This document shows positions 24,752 to 34,015 of a DNA stretch of 64,000 bases, piece by piece. The stretch covers positions 310,001 to 374,000 of the forward strand of contig NZ_JSVC01000015.1 in the NCBI RefSeq assembly GCF_000814475.1. Reading direction: 5' to 3'. Within the stretch, counting starts at the first letter, position 1, and each line of letters starts with the position of its first letter. This stretch comes from Flavihumibacter solisilvae (GTDB taxonomy: Bacteria > Bacteroidota > Bacteroidia > Chitinophagales > Chitinophagaceae). The notes below the pieces were generated by a model. It had not been told where the DNA came from, did not search any database, and worked only from the letters and a program-made list of their open reading frames with translations. Made by a program: the position numbers and the translations under genes.

Positions 24752-25941
24752 ACATCACCACAGCAAAAAGATTGAATGGAATCGGGGAATATTATTTTTC
24801 GCAGAAGCTGCGTGAAATAGATTCACTGAACCGGCAGGGGAAGGCCATTATCAACCTCGGTATCGGAAGCCCGGATCTGCCTCCGCACCCGGATGTGGTG
24901 CAGACCCTGAAAGAAGAAAGTGCAAAGCCCAATGTACATGCTTACCAGAATTATAAGGGAAGCCCGGTATTGCGTACTGCCATGAGCGACTGGTACAGGA
25001 AGTGGTACAATGTTGAACTTGATCCCGAAACGGAAGTTCTTCCCCTCATCGGGAGCAAGGAAGGCATTATGCACATCTGCATGACATACTTAAATGAAGG
25101 TGACGAAGTGCTGATCCCGAATCCTGGTTACCCGACCTACAGCAGTGCAGTAAGGCTTGCCGGTGGTGTGCCGGTGTCTTATGAACTGCACGCTTCGCTG
25201 AACTGGGAGCCGGACCTCGATGCGCTTGGAAAAACTGATCTCAGCAAAGTGAAGCTCATGTGGGTCAATTATCCGCACATGCCTACAGGCCAGCTTCCCT
25301 CGTTGCAGTTCTTTACGAAGCTGGTGGAGTTTGGCAGGAAACATAATATACTAATCTGCCACGATAACCCATACAGTTTCATCCTGAATGAGAAGCCAGT
25401 AAGCCTCCTTGCTGTTGAAGGTGCCCGTGATGTGGTGATCGAACTCAACAGTTTAAGTAAAAGTCATAACATGGCAGGATGGCGGGTTGGAATGCTTAGC
25501 GGCAGTAAGACCCGGATCGATGAAGTGCTCCGCTTCAAAAGCAATATGGACAGTGGTATGTTCCTTCCGGCACAGCTTGCAGCGGCAAAGGCGCTGAGCC
25601 TCGGAAAGGAATGGTACGACAGCGTAAACGCAGTGTACGCACGCAGGAGAAAACTGGTTTTTGAACTGCTCGACCTGCTGCAATGCACCTACGACCCCAA
25701 CCAGGTTGGCATGTTTGTCTGGGCAGCGATTCCCGACGCTCACGCGGATGGATATGCTTTGAGTGATAATGTACTTTATAATGCGAATGTGTTCATTACA
25801 CCTGGCGGGATTTTCGGATCTGCAGGTAATAACTATATCCGGGTTAGCCTGTGCAGTCCGGAAGAAAAGATCATTCTTGCAATGGACCGGATCAAATTAG
25901 CGGCCACGGCAGCAGCAACCAGTAAAGCAGAAGCTCAATAA
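24748..25941 (+). CDS. PLP-dependent aminotransferase class I/II, probable aromatic aminotransferase
   Basis: This 397-residue fold-type I aminotransferase has INLGIGSPDLPPHPDVV near the N-terminus, VHAYQNYKGSPVLRTAM, GSKEGIMHICMTYL and PNPGYPTYSSAV. The PLP lysine lies in LNSLSKSHNMAGWRVGM (about residue 240), and SLCSPEEKI closes the active site. Related enzymes are called LL-diaminopimelate or aspartate aminotransferases. Its ATG overlaps the pheA stop and tyrA starts one base after its own stop, so it most likely transaminates phenylpyruvate and 4-hydroxyphenylpyruvate to Phe and Tyr. This role is an inference from operon position. It acts in the cytoplasm. Confidence 0.9.
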   Translation: MNITTAKRLNGIGEYYFSQKLREIDSLNRQGKAIINLGIGSPDLPPHPDVVQTLKEESAKPNVHAYQNYKGSPVLRTAMSDWYRKWYNVELDPETEVLPLIGSKEGIMHICMTYLNEGDEVLIPNPGYPTYSSAVRLAGGVPVSYELHASLNWEPDLDALGKTDLSKVKLMWVNYPHMPTGQLPSLQFFTKLVEFGRKHNILICHDNPYSFILNEKPVSLLAVEGARDVVIELNSLSKSHNMAGWRVGMLSGSKTRIDEVLRFKSNMDSGMFLPAQLAAAKALSLGKEWYDSVNAVYARRRKLVFELLDLLQCTYDPNQVGMFVWAAIPDAHADGYALSDNVLYNANVFITPGGIFGSAGNNYIRVSLCSPEEKIILAMDRIKLAATAAATSKAEAQ

Positions 25942-25942
25942 A

Positions 25943-26791
25943 ATGGAAAGGAAAAAAATAGCCATAGTAGGCGTTGGATTGATTGGTGGCTCCCTGGCAC
26001 TGCAGCTGAATGAAAAGGGGATGGCCGCCGGTATAATCGGGGTTGAAAAAAGCAGTGAACATGCGACCCGCGCTGTTGAACTTGGACTTGTTGATGAAGT
26101 GTTACCACTGGAGGAGGCCATTGAGCGCAGTGAGGTGGTCATTCTCGCCGTTCCGGTAGACCAGATGGTTGCCCTGCTGCCGAAGGTACTTGACCTGGTA
26201 ACCAACCAGATCGTCTTTGACGCCGGTTCCACCAAGGAGCAAATGATCAATGCGGTTTCCGGTCACCCTAAAAGAGGCCGTTATGTTGCCACACACCCGA
26301 TGTGGGGAACCGAATACAGCGGTCCGCAGGCAGCAGTGAAAAATGCATTTGAAAACAAGGCGGTGGTACTCTGTAATACTGCTGAAAGCGACGCCGATGC
26401 TGTGGAGTGGACCCGGTTCGCTTATAAAAAAATCGGCATGCACCTGCTGGAAATGAATGCTGTGGCGCATGACCTTCACGCAGCCTACGTAAGTCATATC
26501 TCGCACATCACATCCTTTGCCCTCGCCAATACGGTGCTGGAAAAGGAGAGGGAAGACCAGGCGATCTTTGAGCTGGCCAGTGGTGGTTTTGAAAGCACGG
26601 TGCGTCTTGCCAAAAGTAATCCCGCCATGTGGGTACCCATCTTCATGCAGAACCGCGATAATGTACTGGACGTCCTTAACGAGCACATCAGCCAGCTCCG
26701 CAAGTTCAAGTCCTGCCTTGAAAAAGAGAACTATGATTACCTGCAGGAACTGATTGAAAACGCAAACAGGATCCGCAGAATTCTTGGATAA
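25943..26791 (+). CDS. tyrA: Prephenate dehydrogenase
   Basis: This 282-residue enzyme has an N-terminal Rossmann domain (IAIVGVGLIGGSLALQL, residues 6-22). The all-helical dimerisation domain is typical of TyrA. Prephenate-site residues appear in FDAGSTKEQMI and YVATHPMWGTEYSGP, and ASGGFESTVRLAKSNPAMW is characteristic. It oxidises prephenate to 4-hydroxyphenylpyruvate with NAD+. There is no ACT domain, so feedback control by tyrosine would have to act through the attenuator or DAHP synthase. It begins one base after the aminotransferase stop and ends 30 bp before the DAHP synthase gene. Confidence 0.93.
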   Translation: MERKKIAIVGVGLIGGSLALQLNEKGMAAGIIGVEKSSEHATRAVELGLVDEVLPLEEAIERSEVVILAVPVDQMVALLPKVLDLVTNQIVFDAGSTKEQMINAVSGHPKRGRYVATHPMWGTEYSGPQAAVKNAFENKAVVLCNTAESDADAVEWTRFAYKKIGMHLLEMNAVAHDLHAAYVSHISHITSFALANTVLEKEREDQAIFELASGGFESTVRLAKSNPAMWVPIFMQNRDNVLDVLNEHISQLRKFKSCLEKENYDYLQELIENANRIRRILG

Positions 26792-26821
26792 ATATCAAAA
26801 TGCTAATTTTAAATAATCTAT

Positions 26822-27913
26822 ATGCAAGCAACTGACAACAAAACAATGAAACAAATCACACAGCAGGCATGGGCGAAACGTCCCCTGATCATCTCAGGAC
26901 CCTGCAGCGCAGAAACGGAAGAGCAAGTACTCGCTACGGCACAGCAGCTCGCCAATACAGGTAAGGTTGACGTTCTCCGGGCGGGGATCTGGAAACCACG
27001 TACGCGTCCAGGCTCATTTGAAGGTATTGGTACTAAGGGACTGCCATGGCTCCAGCAGGCAAAAAAGCTGACTGGTCTGCCGGTTGCAGTGGAAGTGGCT
27101 ACAGCAAAGCAGGTGGAAGATGCCCTTCATTTTGATGTGGACATCCTCTGGATCGGTGCTCGTACTACAGTTAACCCGTTCAGTGTTCAGGAAGTTGCCG
27201 ACGCCCTTCGTGGTGCCGACGTTCCAGTGCTGATCAAAAACCCCATTAACCCCGACCTGGAATTGTGGCTTGGCGCTGTTGAAAGAGTTGCAAAGTCAAA
27301 CATTAAACAGATTGGTCTCATTCACCGTGGATTCTCATCATACGGTAACACAGAATACCGCAATGCACCAATGTGGCACCTTGCGATTGAAATGAAAAGG
27401 CGCAACCCGGAGCTGATGGTGATCAACGACCCTTCACACATCTGTGGCCGTCGTGATATTCTCATGGATGTAATGCAAAAGGCGATTGACCTCGATTACG
27501 ATGGACTGATGATCGAAAGCCATATTGATCCAGATAATGCCTGGAGTGATGCAAAACAGCAGGTTACTCCTGAGAAGCTCGCTGAAATGCTCAATACACT
27601 GGCATGGAGAAAAGAGGATGTGGATTCAGAATCATACCATGCAGCCCTGGAGAAACTCCGCCAGCAGATCAATCACCTCGATGACGAACTGTTGCAGATC
27701 CTCGGCCAGCGGATGAAAGTTGCAGAACAGATCGGTACCTACAAAAAGAATAACAACATCACGATCCTCCAGACCAACAGGTGGAACGAGATCCTTGACC
27801 GTGCTTTCCTGAAAGGCGATAAACTTGGCCTGAGCAAAGAATTCATCACGCGGTACTTCGATGCAGTACACATGGAAAGCATCAACCACCAGAACAAGAT
27901 CATGAACAGTTAA
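26822..27913 (+). CDS. Bifunctional DAHP synthase (type I beta) / chorismate mutase (AroQ)
   Basis: This is a 363-residue fusion. Residues about 20-260 form DAHP synthase: PLIISGPCSAETEEQ, AGIWKPRTRPGSFEG, LWIGARTTVNPFSVQE, VLIKNPINPDLELW, LIHRGFSSYGN and INDPSHICGRR. Residues about 275-360 form an AroQ helical chorismate mutase: ALEKLRQQINHLDDELLQILGQRMKVAEQIGTYKK. It makes the first shikimate intermediate and also converts chorismate to prephenate, the substrate of both pheA and tyrA in this operon. Fusion lets prephenate or the mutase domain modulate the synthase, as known in related Bacteroidota and Bacillus enzymes. An alternative ATG lies eight codons in. Confidence 0.93.
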   Translation: MQATDNKTMKQITQQAWAKRPLIISGPCSAETEEQVLATAQQLANTGKVDVLRAGIWKPRTRPGSFEGIGTKGLPWLQQAKKLTGLPVAVEVATAKQVEDALHFDVDILWIGARTTVNPFSVQEVADALRGADVPVLIKNPINPDLELWLGAVERVAKSNIKQIGLIHRGFSSYGNTEYRNAPMWHLAIEMKRRNPELMVINDPSHICGRRDILMDVMQKAIDLDYDGLMIESHIDPDNAWSDAKQQVTPEKLAEMLNTLAWRKEDVDSESYHAALEKLRQQINHLDDELLQILGQRMKVAEQIGTYKKNNNITILQTNRWNEILDRAFLKGDKLGLSKEFITRYFDAVHMESINHQNKIMNS

Positions 27914-27931
27914 GCACATTCGAAAGGCAAA

Positions 27932-28951
27932 ATGGAAAGTAAAAAGATCAGGATAGGAAATGCTGTAACGGAATACCATTTTAATGCTTCTCTGTCAAAG
28001 CTTCAGCTGGTTGCAGACAGGAAGTATTCAGTGATCATCACTGATGAAAACCTGTACGACAGCTATAAGAAGAAGCTCAAAGGCTGGAACACGATCGTTG
28101 TCAAACCCGGCGAGGAGTTTAAAGTGCAGCAGACCGCTGACACGATCGTCGACACGCTGGCGGAGATGGAGGCCGACAGGAAGACAACTCTTATCGGCTT
28201 TGGTGGTGGAGTAATCACCGACCTGACGGGGTATGTTGGCGCAACTTATATGCGCGGCATCCGCACCGGGTTTATCCCGACAAGCCTGCTCGCGATGGTA
28301 GACGCATCGATTGGTGGGAAGAATGGAATCGACGTTGGTTTATATAAAAACCTCGTAGGAACAATCCGCCAGCCTGCCTTCCTGTTCTTTGATGTTTCCC
28401 TGTTGCAGTCGCTTCCCGAAAGCGAGTGGCAGAACGGATTTGCAGAGATCATCAAACATTCATGCATCAAGGATGCCCCGATGTTCCGCGAACTTGCAGA
28501 ACATGATCTTGCGTATTACCGTGGCCGGAAGAATGCAATTGCTGCATTGGTTCGAAGGAATGCCCTGCTGAAGACCAAAGTGGTTCAGCGGGATGAGACT
28601 GAACAGGGCGAAAGAAAGCTCCTGAATTTCGGTCATACCCTCGGGCATGCGCTTGAGAACCAGTTTGAACTTTCCCACGGTCAGGCTGTTTCCATTGGCA
28701 TGACCTATGCCGCTCATCTTTCATCGTCTTTGCTTGGTTTCAGGCAGACCGAAAAAGTGGTATCACTTATTTCCAGTTATGGACTGCCTACCTATGCAAG
28801 TTTCGATCGGACCAAAGTGTTTGATGTACTTAAGCATGACAAGAAAAGGGAACGTGATACTATTCACTACATCCTGCTTGACAGGATCGGAAAGGGAGTG
28901 GTACATACGTTGCCGCTTGACCAGGTGAAAACTATAATAGAACAATTATAA
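27932..28951 (+). CDS. aroB: 3-dehydroquinate synthase
   Basis: This 339-residue NAD- and metal-dependent enzyme has VVKPGEEFKVQQTADTI, the NAD loop LIGFGGGVITDLTGYVGATYMRGI, PTSLLAMVDASIGGKNGID, and KRKLLNFGHTLGHALE-type metal-ligand His residues (here in ERKLLNFGHTLGHALENQ). It cyclises DAHP to 3-dehydroquinate. It is slightly short at the N-terminus compared with E. coli AroB (362), as in other Bacteroidota. It lies 18 bp after the DAHP synthase gene and 14 bp before aroA, within the same transcript. Assignment is certain. Confidence 0.95.
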   Translation: MESKKIRIGNAVTEYHFNASLSKLQLVADRKYSVIITDENLYDSYKKKLKGWNTIVVKPGEEFKVQQTADTIVDTLAEMEADRKTTLIGFGGGVITDLTGYVGATYMRGIRTGFIPTSLLAMVDASIGGKNGIDVGLYKNLVGTIRQPAFLFFDVSLLQSLPESEWQNGFAEIIKHSCIKDAPMFRELAEHDLAYYRGRKNAIAALVRRNALLKTKVVQRDETEQGERKLLNFGHTLGHALENQFELSHGQAVSIGMTYAAHLSSSLLGFRQTEKVVSLISSYGLPTYASFDRTKVFDVLKHDKKRERDTIHYILLDRIGKGVVHTLPLDQVKTIIEQL

Positions 28952-28965
28952 CTGCTAATTACAGT

Positions 28966-30240
28966 ATGATCGCAACCATAGAACCTTCCGTATTGGCGGG
29001 TGAGATTTATGCGCCGGCATCCAAGAGTTCGATGCAGCGTGCCTGTGCGGCAGCGCTTGCTGCCGGCGGGGTTACCATAATCCGGAATCCCGGTGAGTCG
29101 AATGATGATAAAGCAGCACTCGGCGTCATCAGCGCATTGGGTGCAGAAGTAAAAAAGTCTGCCGGTTCACTGGAAGTGCAAAGTTCGGGTGTGCATGCAC
29201 GCGAGCAGGCTGTGCATTGTGGCGAAAGCGGGCTTGGGATCAGGATGTTCACGCCACTGGTTGCATTGAATGATCGTGAGATCACCATCACCGGTGAGGG
29301 CAGTCTTGTTACAAGGCCGATGGACTTCTTCGACTCTGTGCTTCCGCAACTTGGTGTCGAAGTTCACTCGAATAACGGCAAGCTCCCCCTTAAAGTAAAG
29401 GGACCCCTTCAGCCTCGCAACATAACCATCGACGGATCACTGAGCTCACAGTTCCTGACCGGGATCCTGTTTGCTTATTCAGCCAGCGGCGCCAGTGATG
29501 TGGAAGTGCAGGTTACAGACCTGAAAAGCAAACCGTATGTGGACCTTACGCTCGCAGTTATGCAGGCGTTCGGGATGAACGTGCCGGAGAACCGGAACTA
29601 TGAATCTTTCTATTTCAAAAAGCAAGCTGCAAGTGTTGAACCTGTAAAGAGAACATATACGGTTGAAGGTGACTGGAGCGGCGGTGCATTCCTGCTCGTG
29701 GCAGGTGCAATTGCAGGGAATGTAACCATCAAAGGGCTTGATGTATTTTCCACGCAGGCAGATAAGGCGGTATTGCAAGCGCTCATGAGCTGCGGTGCGG
29801 GAATCAGCATCGAAGCCGAGCAGATAATACTGCGTCCTATGCCCCTTAAGGCATTCCATTTCAACGCAACAGACTGTCCCGACCTGTTTCCGCCGCTTGT
29901 TGCGCTTGCCGCATACTGCGAAGGCACGACAGTTATCGAAGGCGTTGGAAGGCTCGCACATAAAGAGAGCGACAGGGCGCTGACTCTGCAGGAAGAATTT
30001 GGAAAGATGGGTGTGTCAATTGAACTTCAGGGTGACCTGATGATCATTCATGGCGGAAACCAGGTGAATGGTGCTGCGGTATCATCACGCCATGATCACC
30101 GCATAGCAATGGCAACGGCAGTAGCCGGCCTGAAAGCAACAGGCACAACAACCATTTCTGATGCTGATGCCATCAACAAGTCTTACCCGGTCTTTTTCGA
30201 CCATATCAGGCAGCTTGGGGCCAAAGTAAAATACGCATGA
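28966..30240 (+). CDS. aroA: 3-phosphoshikimate 1-carboxyvinyltransferase (EPSP synthase)
   Basis: This 424-residue enzyme of the two-domain inside-out barrel fold has APASKSSMQRACAAALAAGG with the conserved Lys and Ser of the phosphate site. It also has GESGLGIRMFTPL in place of the usual GNAGTAMR, SQFLTGILFAYSASG, TVEGDWSGGAFLLVAGAI, and RHDHRIAMATAVAG near the C-terminus. It transfers enolpyruvate to shikimate-3-phosphate. The N-terminal glycine-rich loops depart from the E. coli sequence, as in several Bacteroidota forms, so class II behaviour cannot be judged here. It lies between aroB and aroC. Confidence 0.93.
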   Translation: MIATIEPSVLAGEIYAPASKSSMQRACAAALAAGGVTIIRNPGESNDDKAALGVISALGAEVKKSAGSLEVQSSGVHAREQAVHCGESGLGIRMFTPLVALNDREITITGEGSLVTRPMDFFDSVLPQLGVEVHSNNGKLPLKVKGPLQPRNITIDGSLSSQFLTGILFAYSASGASDVEVQVTDLKSKPYVDLTLAVMQAFGMNVPENRNYESFYFKKQAASVEPVKRTYTVEGDWSGGAFLLVAGAIAGNVTIKGLDVFSTQADKAVLQALMSCGAGISIEAEQIILRPMPLKAFHFNATDCPDLFPPLVALAAYCEGTTVIEGVGRLAHKESDRALTLQEEFGKMGVSIELQGDLMIIHGGNQVNGAAVSSRHDHRIAMATAVAGLKATGTTTISDADAINKSYPVFFDHIRQLGAKVKYA

Positions 30241-30268
30241 CCATTAACGTGAAAAAGTAAACAGATCA

Positions 30269-31258
30269 ATGAACGCATTCGGAAAACTATTCAGGGTTAC
30301 GATAATTGGTGAATCACACGGACCTGCGGTGGGAGTTATTGTAGACGGAGTTCCGCCCGGTCTTCCGCTTTCAGCGGACGATTTCCAGGAAGACATCGAA
30401 AGGAGAAAAGGTGGTATGCAGAAAGGAACCACACCACGTAAAGAGGATGACTTTCCTTTATTCCAGACAGGATTGTTCAATGGCCATTGCACAGGAGCAC
30501 CACTGACGATAATGTTTGAAAATAAGAACACGAGAAGCGGTGATTATGAAAAGCAGCGGGCGGTGCCCAGGCCTGGGCATGCTGACTTTGTCGCACACCA
30601 GAAATTCGGTGGCTTTGAAGATTTCAGGGGTGGTGGACATTTCAGCGGCCGGCTTACGGTCGGACTTGTTGCTGCCGGTGTAGTTGCTAAAAAGATCTTA
30701 TCTTCCTTAAGTATACGCGCTACGATCCTTGAGATAGGCGGGGTAGCAGATGTGGAGGCCGGGTTACAGAAAGCAATTGATGCGAAGGATTCTATCGGTG
30801 GCATAGTGGAGTGCCGGGTTGAAGGACTCCCGATCGGTTGGGGTGAACCTTTTTTCGATTCTGTCGAGTCTGTCATCAGTCATGCCGTCTTCGCCATTCC
30901 TGCAGTGCGGGGTGTTGAATTCGGAACAGGGTTCCGGGCAGCAAAAATGTTCGGTATCGAGCACAATGATGCCATTGAGGACCAGTCTGGCAAAACAAGG
31001 ACCAATCATGCTGGTGGTGTGGTAGGTGGCATAACCAACGGGAACGAATTGGTGTTTCGCATAGCCATCAAGCCAACATCCAGCACGCCTAAAGAGCAGT
31101 TAACACTTAACTGGGAAACCGGTGAACAGGAGACATTTTCGGTAAAGGGCAGGCATGATTTATGTATAGCATTGCGCGTTCCTGTCGTACTTGAAGCTGT
31201 AACTGCTATTGCACTTGCAGATTTAATGATGCAAACCAGGCCTAACGTAAAACAATAA
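30269..31258 (+). CDS. aroC: Chorismate synthase
   Basis: This 329-residue enzyme has the family signatures TIIGESHGPAVGVIVDGVPPGL, ENKNTRSGDYEK, AVPRPGHADFVAHQKFGG and FRGGGHFSGRLTVGLVAAG. It also keeps TRTNHAGGVVGGITNG and GRHDLCIALRVPVVLEAV. It removes phosphate from EPSP using reduced FMN to make chorismate. The protein is about 30 residues shorter than the E. coli enzyme (361), but all active-site motifs are present. It starts 28 bp after aroA and ends 7 bp before the DUF952 gene. Confidence 0.95.
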   Translation: MNAFGKLFRVTIIGESHGPAVGVIVDGVPPGLPLSADDFQEDIERRKGGMQKGTTPRKEDDFPLFQTGLFNGHCTGAPLTIMFENKNTRSGDYEKQRAVPRPGHADFVAHQKFGGFEDFRGGGHFSGRLTVGLVAAGVVAKKILSSLSIRATILEIGGVADVEAGLQKAIDAKDSIGGIVECRVEGLPIGWGEPFFDSVESVISHAVFAIPAVRGVEFGTGFRAAKMFGIEHNDAIEDQSGKTRTNHAGGVVGGITNGNELVFRIAIKPTSSTPKEQLTLNWETGEQETFSVKGRHDLCIALRVPVVLEAVTAIALADLMMQTRPNVKQ

Positions 31259-31265
31259 GCGAATA

Positions 31266-31574
31266 ATGATTTATCATATCACGTCAAAAGCAGATTGGGA
31301 AGATGCGGTTATCAATGGTAATTACCATTGCGGTACGCTACATGAAGAGGGATATATCCATGCTTCCGAAGACCACCAGGTAGAAGGTGTATTGCAGCGT
31401 TATTTTTCCGGTCGCCACGACCTTGTTAAACTGGTGATTGATCCAGGCCTGCTTCGCAGCCAGATCGTACACGAATGGTCGCCTTCCATCCAGGATACTT
31501 TCCCCCATATTTATGGACCAATTAATGTTGACGCGGTGGTGAAGGTTGAAACCTGTTCACTTCCTCAAAACTAA
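31266..31574 (+). CDS. DUF952 family protein
   Basis: This 102-residue protein starts with MIYHITSKADWEDAVINGNY. It shows EGYIHASEDHQVEGVLQRYF and LVKLVIDPGLL, the pattern of DUF952, a small ADP-ribosyltransferase-related fold of unknown activity. It closes the aromatic operon, 7 bp after aroC, but a functional tie to chorismate metabolism is not known. Its last 53 bp overlap the 3' end of the opposing VanX-type gene. The product INVDAVVKVETC ending is normal for the family, so the overlap looks real. Confidence 0.82.
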   Translation: MIYHITSKADWEDAVINGNYHCGTLHEEGYIHASEDHQVEGVLQRYFSGRHDLVKLVIDPGLLRSQIVHEWSPSIQDTFPHIYGPINVDAVVKVETCSLPQN

Positions 31575-32256
31575 GGTCCAGGACATCATATTTCCGGTTA
31601 TTAGGCCAGCTGTAATGCCACCATTCTGTATCCAGTGCCTGGAATCCATGCTTTTCCATAACTGATTTCAGGATGCCGCGATTGATTAGCACTTTTTCCG
31701 GCAGGTTCGGGTTGTCGTGGTGAGCCGCTTCTGTAAAGTTGTCAAAGCCGGTGCCCATAGCGAGTTCTTTCCCGCTTCGCATATAGTATAACGTCAGGTC
31801 CACAGATAAGCCACGGTTATGACCACTGCCTCTCACCGGGTTGGCAACATAACGTTCATCCCTGATCAGATCCCACATTTCAACCGTCGCCGAATATGGC
31901 CGGTATGCATCAAAAATTTTCAATCCAAAACCCTGTTTCTCCAGTTCGATCGCAACTTCCCGTAGTGCTTCTGCTGGTGCTTTTCGCAGGAAGGTAATTT
32001 TAAGGCCCCTCGGATACAATCTTTTGCCTGTAAAGTTGTTTTTATCTGCGTAGCGGAGGTCGAGCCTTATATTGGGTGCCAGTTTGTCAAGCCTTATCAA
32101 CTGCTGTGAGCTGTCGTTGCTGACAACCATCCTGAATTGTTCCGGGTCTTTAATAATGGGAAGGGTGGACTTTACAGTGTCCTGCGCACTAACATGAAGA
32201 CAAAAAAACGTATATACAAAGCAAAGGAAATGAAGGCGAATAACTATATTGTACAT
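31522..32256 (-). CDS. D-Ala-D-Ala dipeptidase, VanX/DdpX family
   Basis: This 244-residue protein has a signal peptide (VIRLHFLCFVYTFFCLHVSAQ) and an M15D domain. The zinc ligands are His146 and Asp153 in RGSGHNRGLSVDLTLYY and His214 in DTEWWHYSW, with catalytic Glu211. FDAYRPYSATVEMWDL is conserved. It should cut D-alanyl-D-alanine in the periplasm, for recycling of wall dipeptide rather than vancomycin resistance, since no vanH or vanA is nearby. The start lies only 22 bp from that of the divergent L,D-transpeptidase, so their promoters must lie in each other's coding region or overlap. The 3' end overlaps DUF952 by 53 bp. Confidence 0.88.
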   Translation of the reverse strand: MYNIVIRLHFLCFVYTFFCLHVSAQDTVKSTLPIIKDPEQFRMVVSNDSSQQLIRLDKLAPNIRLDLRYADKNNFTGKRLYPRGLKITFLRKAPAEALREVAIELEKQGFGLKIFDAYRPYSATVEMWDLIRDERYVANPVRGSGHNRGLSVDLTLYYMRSGKELAMGTGFDNFTEAAHHDNPNLPEKVLINRGILKSVMEKHGFQALDTEWWHYSWPNNRKYDVLDLSFEEVNRFQPSPPRQH

Positions 32257-32278
32257 GACCGGAATAGATTTTGCTCAA

Positions 32279-34012
32279 ATGAAAATAAAGAATCTGTTAC
32301 GCAACATGAGGAATAATCCCTTACTCTGGAAATATAACCGGCTTTTGATATGTATGGTGTCATTCACCATGTTCATCAATCTTTCCTGCGGCAGTGACCA
32401 GGCTGTAAAGGCTCCCGCTGATGTGGTCATTGCGAAGTCTCCTGAAGAGATCGAAGAAAAAATCGAAGAGCAGTTGAAGCAATCGATCGATTTCATTTTA
32501 AACAACGGGGATAAAATGAAGGATTCAACGGTCATTCCGCATATTGATGCGTTGAATAAAGTTTATACATCAGGTGCTTACCAGCCACTTTGGAGTGATA
32601 AAGGCAACTGGCTGCCACGGGGCGACTCACTGTTTTTCCTTGTCAGCAAAGCAAAAGAGTTTGGGTTATTTCCTTCCGATTATCACCTGCTTCCACTTCT
32701 TGCCATCCGTAATAAAATTGTTACTGACACGGTTGCAAGGAAGAATGTTGCCTTGTGGGCCAGGGCCGACCTGCTGCTGAGCGACGCCTACCTGCTAATG
32801 GCATCGCATCTTAAATACGGTCACTTTGATAGGGACAGCATAACTGTTAGTAACGATTCACTTTTCAATACAACAAAGCAGGTCGATGTATTAAAGAACG
32901 GGATTGTGCAGGGGCAACTCAGGTCTACGCTCGAAAGCCTGGAACCAGTTCACCAGGGTTACAAACAGATCAGGGAATTGTTACCGAGGTTTCTTGACAC
33001 AGCACAGTTTCGTGAATACACGATCATTACATTTCCCAATCCTGACAGCACCGCAGTTTATGGTGAGGTTGCAAAACGATTGCAGGAAGCCGGGCTGCTT
33101 GCGGCTGACTGGAACCCCGCCGATTCGGCAACGTATACAAAGGCAGTAAAAACTTACCAGCAGGCGAACGGGATCCGTACAACAGGTGTCGCAGCTGAGC
33201 TCACCATTAAGAGCCTGAACAATACAGACTGGGAAAAATTCAAACGTATTGCGATTACGCTTGACCGTTACCGCCAGCAGATCCCGGAACATATGCCCGA
33301 AACATTTGTTTGGGTTAACCTTCCTGCTTACCAGTTGACAGTAGTGGATACCGATACCGTTGTAATGCAGTCAAAGATCATTGTGGGTGCCGTCAAAACA
33401 CGAACACCGGTATTGAGCAGTGAGATCACGAATTTTATTACCTATCCGCAATGGACGGTTCCATATAGTATCATCTTCAAAGAGATGCTGCCGAAAATTC
33501 AGGAAGATATCACTTACCTGGAAAAACAGAACTTGATGGTGGTTGACAAGTATGACAGCGTGGTGAACCCAGCGGAAGTTGAGTGGAATAAAGTCACCAG
33601 GAATAATTTCCCCTACCTGATCAGGCAACGCCAGGGAGATGACAATTCACTTGGACTGATGAAATTCAATTTCAGGAATAAATATGCCGTTTACCTGCAC
33701 GATACAAATGCACGCGGATTGTTCGGTAAAAAGGACAGGGCACTGAGTCACGGTTGTGTGCGAGTGCAGGAATGGGAGAAACTATCGAGGTTCCTGGTCA
33801 GGAATGACGAGATCCGGTATAATCCGGATACGATCAAAGCATGGATTGGCCGGCAGGAGAAGCATATAATTTCAGATTTTGCGCGCGTTCCGATTTATAT
33901 ACGCTATTTTACCATTGAAGCGAAGGATGATAAGTTGCGGTTTTTCGACGATATCTATGGCGAGGACCGCTTTCTTGCAGACAGATATTTCAAATCCAAA
34001 CCAATAAGTTGA
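32279..34012 (+). CDS. L,D-transpeptidase (YcbB-like) lipoprotein
   Basis: ATG 32279 gives 577 residues; ATG 32306 is also possible and leaves a shorter signal ending in MFINLSC, a lipobox. The layout is that of YcbB/LdtD. A helical N-terminal domain (about residues 45-240) is followed by a peptidoglycan-binding repeat (AVKTYQQANGIRTTGVAAELTIKSL). The catalytic YkuD domain has SHGCVRVQEW with Cys493 and upstream YAVYLHDTNARGLF. It forms 3-3 crosslinks in peptidoglycan or attaches proteins, in the periplasm. It is divergent from the VanX-type gene and 3 bp before rlpA, in a wall-remodelling cluster. Confidence 0.88.
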   Translation: MKIKNLLRNMRNNPLLWKYNRLLICMVSFTMFINLSCGSDQAVKAPADVVIAKSPEEIEEKIEEQLKQSIDFILNNGDKMKDSTVIPHIDALNKVYTSGAYQPLWSDKGNWLPRGDSLFFLVSKAKEFGLFPSDYHLLPLLAIRNKIVTDTVARKNVALWARADLLLSDAYLLMASHLKYGHFDRDSITVSNDSLFNTTKQVDVLKNGIVQGQLRSTLESLEPVHQGYKQIRELLPRFLDTAQFREYTIITFPNPDSTAVYGEVAKRLQEAGLLAADWNPADSATYTKAVKTYQQANGIRTTGVAAELTIKSLNNTDWEKFKRIAITLDRYRQQIPEHMPETFVWVNLPAYQLTVVDTDTVVMQSKIIVGAVKTRTPVLSSEITNFITYPQWTVPYSIIFKEMLPKIQEDITYLEKQNLMVVDKYDSVVNPAEVEWNKVTRNNFPYLIRQRQGDDNSLGLMKFNFRNKYAVYLHDTNARGLFGKKDRALSHGCVRVQEWEKLSRFLVRNDEIRYNPDTIKAWIGRQEKHIISDFARVPIYIRYFTIEAKDDKLRFFDDIYGEDRFLADRYFKSKPIS

Positions 34013-34015
34013 TCT

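Noticed and set aside
31522-32256. Vancomycin resistance cluster
   Set aside because: A VanX/DdpX-type dipeptidase is present, but no VanH dehydrogenase, D-Ala-D-Lac ligase or VanRS pair lies nearby; wall recycling is simpler.
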